From the NCBI RefSeq assembly GCF_003096075.1, contig NZ_CP015449.1, positions 2,907,001 through 2,971,000 on the forward strand: a DNA stretch of 64,000 nucleotides. Reading direction: 5' to 3'. The notes under the pieces were generated by a model that ran no database searches, was not told where the DNA came from, and saw only the letters and a list, made by a program, of their open reading frames with translations. Within the stretch, counting starts at the first letter, position 1; every line of letters starts with the position of its first letter. The stretch is from Dietzia lutea (GTDB lineage Bacteria; Actinomycetota; Actinomycetes; Mycobacteriales; Mycobacteriaceae). The translations under genes were made by a program, and so were the position numbers. Of this stretch, positions 60,649-64,000 are shown piece by piece.

Positions 60649-61599
60649 ATGACCAACGAAGCCACCATGCGTGCCGTGCAGCAGCAGACTCTCGGTGAGC
60701 CGGACGTCCTCGCCGTCGTCGACCTCCCCCGCCCCACGCCGCGGACCAACGAGGTCCTCATCCGCGTCGAGGCCGCCAGCGTCAACCCCACCGACTGGAA
60801 GCACCGCGCCACCGGCGGGTTCATCGGCGAGCCGCCGTTCGTCCTCGGCTGGGACCTCTCGGGAGTGGTCGAGGAGGTCGGGATCGGCGTCGCGCGGTTC
60901 TCCCCCGGCGACGAGGTGTTCGGCATGCTCTCGTACCCGTTCGGCCACGGCGCCCACGCCGAGTACGTCACCGCCCCCGCCGCCTGGTTCGCACCCAAGC
61001 CGGCCTCGCTCGACCACGTGCAGGCCGCCGCACTCCCGCTGGTGTCGCTCACCGCGTGGCAGGCGCTCGTCGAGAACGCCGATATCCAGCCGGGTCAGCG
61101 TGTGGTGATCCACGCGGCCGCCGGCGGCGTCGGGCACGTGGCCGTGCAGATCGCCAAGGCCCGCGGCGCTCACGTCATCGGCACCGCCAGCTCGGAGAAA
61201 CACGACTTCCTGCGGGAGATCGGCGTGGACGAGCCGATCGACTACCGCGAGGTGGACATCGCGGAGGCCGTCTCGGACGTCGACGCCGTGCTCGACACCA
61301 TCGGCGGCGACACCTCGCTGGCGTCGCTGCGCACGTTACGGCCCGGCGGGATCGTCGTGTCGATCCTGCCCGTCGGCTCGGACGACCTCTACCGCGAGGC
61401 CGAGCAGCTCGGGGTGCGGGCGGTCCGGATGCTGGTCGACGCCTCGCGCCACGACCTCGTCTCGATCACCGACCTCGTCGAGCAGGGATCGCTGCGGGCG
61501 ACGACCTCGGAGGTCTTCCCGCTCGAACAGGCCGCCGAGGCGCACCGTCGGGGTGAGACGGGCCGCACCACAGGGAAGATGGTGCTCACCACCGCCTGA
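60649..61599 (+). CDS. NADP-dependent oxidoreductase (zinc-independent MDR/quinone reductase type)
   Basis: A 316-residue medium-chain reductase. ASVNPTDWKHRATGG, WDLSGVVEEVG, GDEVFGMLSYP, LPLVSLTAWQAL, and the nucleotide motif HAAAGGVGHVAVQIAK are seen; zinc ligands are absent, so it is of the quinone oxidoreductase group. The substrate is unknown. It has its own short upstream region (83 bp) and is convergent with the mnh operon, 22 bp away. Confidence 0.88.
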   Translation: MTNEATMRAVQQQTLGEPDVLAVVDLPRPTPRTNEVLIRVEAASVNPTDWKHRATGGFIGEPPFVLGWDLSGVVEEVGIGVARFSPGDEVFGMLSYPFGHGAHAEYVTAPAAWFAPKPASLDHVQAAALPLVSLTAWQALVENADIQPGQRVVIHAAAGGVGHVAVQIAKARGAHVIGTASSEKHDFLREIGVDEPIDYREVDIAEAVSDVDAVLDTIGGDTSLASLRTLRPGGIVVSILPVGSDDLYREAEQLGVRAVRMLVDASRHDLVSITDLVEQGSLRATTSEVFPLEQAAEAHRRGETGRTTGKMVLTTA

Positions 61600-61621
61600 C
61601 ACGTCCGGCGGGCGGCCGCGC

Positions 61622-61966
61622 TCAGAAGTCCTCGACCGGATCGGCCCCGGGTCCCATCTCCCGCTGCTCCGACGCCGTCCGCACCGGGCTGTCCCGCAGG
61701 TGCAGAGCGCGCCCCGCGACAGAGCTGCCCACACTCGTCGTGATGAGTTGCAGGACGAGGGCCGCGAGGCCTTTGAGGATGTTGGCCGGGCTGGGCTGGA
61801 AGAAGATCGCCGAGAGAATGGCGCAGGCCAGCCCCGCCGTGGCCACCAACGTCACGATCGTGAGGAGTTCGTACGGCGAGTGCACCCGGAAGATCCCGAT
61901 CGCGGAGGACAGGAAGATGATCAGCGCGGCGATCAGGAAGAGCCACGCGATCGCGTCGGTCACCAT
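61622..61966 (-). CDS. mnhG: Na+/H+ antiporter subunit G
   Basis: A 114-residue subunit of the Mrp/Mnh-type multisubunit sodium/proton antiporter, with three helices (about residues 5-24, 33-58 and 62-82, containing SPANILKGLAAL) and a hydrophilic C-terminal tail. Family signature IGIFRVHSPYE is present. ATG 61966 overlaps the mnhF stop by one base (TGATG). It closes the operon. Confidence 0.88.
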   Translation of the reverse strand: MVTDAIAWLFLIAALIIFLSSAIGIFRVHSPYELLTIVTLVATAGLACAILSAIFFQPSPANILKGLAALVLQLITTSVGSSVAGRALHLRDSPVRTASEQREMGPGADPVEDF

Positions 61967-62217
61967 CACCGTCGCCCCCTCGTCTGCAGACGCGCCAGGC
62001 CGATCGTGAACAGGAAGCCGACCACGGAGGCGACCAGCAGAAGGTCGAACAGAACGCCGGTACGTAGCGCACTGCCCAGGGTCACGAGCAGCGCGATGAA
62101 CGTCATGAAGCCGAACTCGAGAATCATCGCCTGCGAGCCGATGTCCCGGACGAGCAGGAGCCGCACGACAGCCAGCACCAGCACGATCGTCAGCACCACC
62201 AACACGGCCAGTTCCAT
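61966..62217 (-). CDS. mnhF: Na+/H+ antiporter subunit F
   Basis: An 83-residue, three-helix subunit of the Mrp/Mnh antiporter (helices about 2-22, 31-52 and 59-77; RLLLVRDIGSQAMILEFG in the first loop is typical). ATG 62217 shares one base with the mnhE stop (TAATG). The longer open frame upstream is a composition artefact. Confidence 0.87.
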   Translation of the reverse strand: MELAVLVVLTIVLVLAVVRLLLVRDIGSQAMILEFGFMTFIALLVTLGSALRTGVLFDLLLVASVVGFLFTIGLARLQTRGRR

Positions 62218-62594
62218 TACTCCGTCACCTCCGGTGGTTCCTCGACACGAGCGGGTGATCCGATCGCCCGCAGGAACAGCGTCTCCAGCCGGGCCGCGTC
62301 CCGACGCACCGTGGCGGCGTCGGCGGCATCCAGCATGTACACCAGCATCCGTCGCGGCTCGGTCTCCACACCCACGCTGACCTGCCGCGGGGAGGACAGC
62401 GCGACCAGGCTCGCCAGCACGGCGACGGACCGATCCGTTCGACACCGCAGCGGTACCTCCACCAGGTACGGGGCGAACCGGTGCCGCGGGTTCACCAGGG
62501 CCGCCACCAACTTGACGGAGTCCGCCGTCAATCGCCACAGCACGAAACCGACGAGCACGAGCGTGTGCCACGTGCGGAAGAGAAGGCCCCTCAT
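62217..62594 (-). CDS. mnhE: Na+/H+ antiporter subunit E
   Basis: A 125-residue subunit with one or two N-terminal helices (WHTLVLVGFVLWRL) and a soluble domain with the MnhE pattern (VEVPLRCRTDRSVAVLASLVALSSP, then VYMLD). The usual family length is about 160, so the N-terminal membrane part is short. ATG 62594 overlaps the mnhD stop by four bases (ATGA). Confidence 0.87.
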   Translation of the reverse strand: MRGLLFRTWHTLVLVGFVLWRLTADSVKLVAALVNPRHRFAPYLVEVPLRCRTDRSVAVLASLVALSSPRQVSVGVETEPRRMLVYMLDAADAATVRRDAARLETLFLRAIGSPARVEEPPEVTE

Positions 62595-64000
62595 CGACCC
62601 GTCACCGCCCCGACGTACGCACCGGTGTCCACGAGCCCGCTCGCCGCTGTGCCACTCAGGGACAGCAGGAACTGCGCACCCAGGCCGAGGCCGATGGTCA
62701 CCAGGGCGAGAGTCAGCCCCGGGGCCACCAGCGCACCGCTGATACGGGTCTCGACGCGCACCGGTTCGTTCTTCTCCCCCTCGGGCTCGTGCCGTTCCGA
62801 GCGCCAGAACATGCCGTTCCATATCTTCATCATGGACAGCAGGGTGAAGAGGCTGACCGCCACGGCGATGCCCGCGACCAGATACCGGTGCTCCTCCACG
62901 GCGGCGCTGACGATGAGGAACTTGGCCACGAACCCGGAGGACGGTGGCAGTCCGGCCAGCGACAACGCCGCCACGACGAAGGCGATAGCGGCCGCCGACT
63001 CTGTTCGGGCCAGACCGGTGACGAGCCGGATGTCGTCCGTTCCGTACCGGGTCTCGACCGCTCCGACGGTGAGGAACAGCGAGGTCTTCACCACGATGTT
63101 GTGGATCATGTAGAAGATCCCGGCGGCCAGCCCCAACTCGCCGAACAGAGCAACCCCGAGCAGGATGTACCCGATCTGGCTGACCATGTGGAAGGACAGG
63201 ATCGAGCGCCCGCGGTTCTGCCCGAGGGCGGCGAGCACGCCGATCACCATGGTCGCCGTCATGACCACGAGGAGGAGCGTGAGAAAGCGCTCGTCGCCGT
63301 CGAACACCACGGCGTAGATCCGATAGATGGCGTAGATCGCGACCTTCGTGTGCAGTCCGGAGAACACCGCGGTGATCGCCGGAGAGGTGAACGGGTAGGT
63401 CTGCGCGAGCCACCCGTGCATCGGCACCACCGACGCCTTCAGCGACAGAGCCACCAGGATCACCCCGGCCCCGATCGCGACGTCCGGGGATTCTCGGGCA
63501 GCGCCGGCGAGGACGCCCAGATTCGTGGTTTCCGCAGATCCGTACACCAGCGCCACCCCGCACAGCAGCAGCATGGACGCGAGCAGGTTGGTGATCAGGA
63601 ACAGTCGTCCGGCCGCTGGTTCGCGCTGTGGCTCGAACATCGCGAGCAGTGCGTACGAGGGCATGAGCATGACCTCGATGAAGACGAACAGGTTGAAGAT
63701 GTCCCCCGTGAGGAGGGCGCCGTAGGTGCCGGCGGACAGGATCAGCAGGAACGGCGCGAACATGGGCCGCGCGCTCTCCCCCGAGGCGACCGCGAAGACG
63801 GCACACATCAGGATGACGAGCGCCGACGTGGTGATCATCAGGGAGCTGAACATGTCCGCGACCAGCGGGATGGCGATGCCCGCCGGCCACAAGCCGACCT
63901 CATGGACGATGACACCCTGCCGCGCCACCGCGGCGGTCAGTCCGATGCCGACCACCAGCATGAGCACCGAGGTGACCAGGAGCAGCCACGCCGACACGAT
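62591..64000 (-). CDS. mnhD: Na+/H+ antiporter subunit D (N-terminus cut by window edge)
   Basis: A proton-translocating subunit of the Mrp/Mnh antiporter, related to NuoM/NuoN. At least 12 helices; conserved Glu in IFNLFVFIEVMLMPSY, Lys in LSLKASVVPMHGWL, HTKVAIYAIYRIYAVVF, and HMVSQIGYILLG are seen. A GTG at 63997 could be the start, but family proteins carry further N-terminal residues and the frame is open to the edge, so the gene is treated as partial. mnhA-C would lie beyond the right edge. Confidence 0.9.
   Translation of the reverse strand: MVSAWLLLVTSVLMLVVGIGLTAAVARQGVIVHEVGLWPAGIAIPLVADMFSSLMITTSALVILMCAVFAVASGESARPMFAPFLLILSAGTYGALLTGDIFNLFVFIEVMLMPSYALLAMFEPQREPAAGRLFLITNLLASMLLLCGVALVYGSAETTNLGVLAGAARESPDVAIGAGVILVALSLKASVVPMHGWLAQTYPFTSPAITAVFSGLHTKVAIYAIYRIYAVVFDGDERFLTLLLVVMTATMVIGVLAALGQNRGRSILSFHMVSQIGYILLGVALFGELGLAAGIFYMIHNIVVKTSLFLTVGAVETRYGTDDIRLVTGLARTESAAAIAFVVAALSLAGLPPSSGFVAKFLIVSAAVEEHRYLVAGIAVAVSLFTLLSMMKIWNGMFWRSERHEPEGEKNEPVRVETRISGALVAPGLTLALVTIGLGLGAQFLLSLSGTAASGLVDTGAYVGAVTGR

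Noticed and set aside
1-64000. tRNA, rRNA or known riboswitch genes
   Set aside because: I saw no cloverleaf-like segment ending in CCA, rRNA core sequence or recognisable riboswitch consensus; a dedicated scan (tRNAscan, Rfam) was not possible.

Overview
The window is strongly GC-rich actinobacterial DNA from a mycolic-acid-bearing member of the Corynebacteriales, most likely Dietzia or a close relative. The evidence is an antigen 85-type mycolyltransferase, the mycothiol glycosyltransferase MshA, the actinobacterial 33-residue ribosomal protein bS22, a DUF3558 lipoprotein, SenX3-RegX3, and gene order. From about 9.3 to 59 kb the backbone follows, in reverse, the Mycobacterium tuberculosis order Rv0529 to Rv0481 (ccsB, resB, ccdA, thioredoxin, mutase-like, hemL, hemB, hemD, hemC, hemA, proC, ppx, regX3, senX3, gpm1, mshA, SDR, murB). 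This was recognised from memory of that genome, not by a search. The genus is an inference.

Layout. 0-9 kb: a partial mycolyltransferase; a coupled operon of an acyl-CoA synthetase, a sodium:solute symporter and a small membrane protein; divergent enoyl-CoA hydratase and GAF/PucR-type regulator genes; an MFS transporter; then decayed DNA with a DUF222 (13E12-type) remnant. 9-22 kb: the cytochrome c biogenesis genes ccsB, resB, ccdA and a TlpA-like thioredoxin, followed upstream by a histidine phosphatase and hemL. A 6.5 kb block sits between ccdA and resB. It carries an SRPBCC protein, cyanase, a formate/nitrite-type channel, a two-gene WXG-like protein/DUF3558 lipoprotein unit, and an intact DUF222-HNH gene. 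22-31 kb: a secreted TAP-type peptidase, three coupled membrane proteins behind hemB, and hemA-hemC-hemD. 31-45 kb: a frameshifted HNH gene, a glutaredoxin-like protein, a HAD phosphatase, an acyltransferase, an epimerase, bS22, an excisionase-like HTH protein, proC, a large repeat-rich gap, a low-complexity membrane protein with ppx, an Rv0495c-like protein, and regX3-senX3-gpmA. 45-61.6 kb: a FadD ligase, an IS30-family element, YbjN, mshA, hydrolase, LEH-like and SDR genes, ferritin, an ABC-F ATPase, a YidC-type insertase, murB and small accessory genes. 61.6-64 kb: mnhG-F-E-D of a sodium/proton antiporter, running off the right edge.

Genes that work together. HemA, HemC, HemD, HemB and HemL supply tetrapyrrole; ResB, CcsB, CcdA and the thioredoxin use heme for cytochrome c maturation. 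PlsC-like, FadD, enoyl-CoA hydratase and mycolyltransferase genes reflect lipid-centred metabolism. SenX3-RegX3 sits beside a polyphosphate-type phosphatase, and a Pho-box-like direct repeat lies upstream of senX3.

The most unusual content is in the non-coding DNA: a family of long imperfect palindromes at gene ends, one split by the IS30 element; an array of 19-bp units between proC and the next gene; three unrelated 52-54 bp duplications; and a recurring GAC-rich 15-mer. I did not find a clearly new multi-gene system. The split ccs operon with its island and the palindrome family are the best candidates for follow-up.
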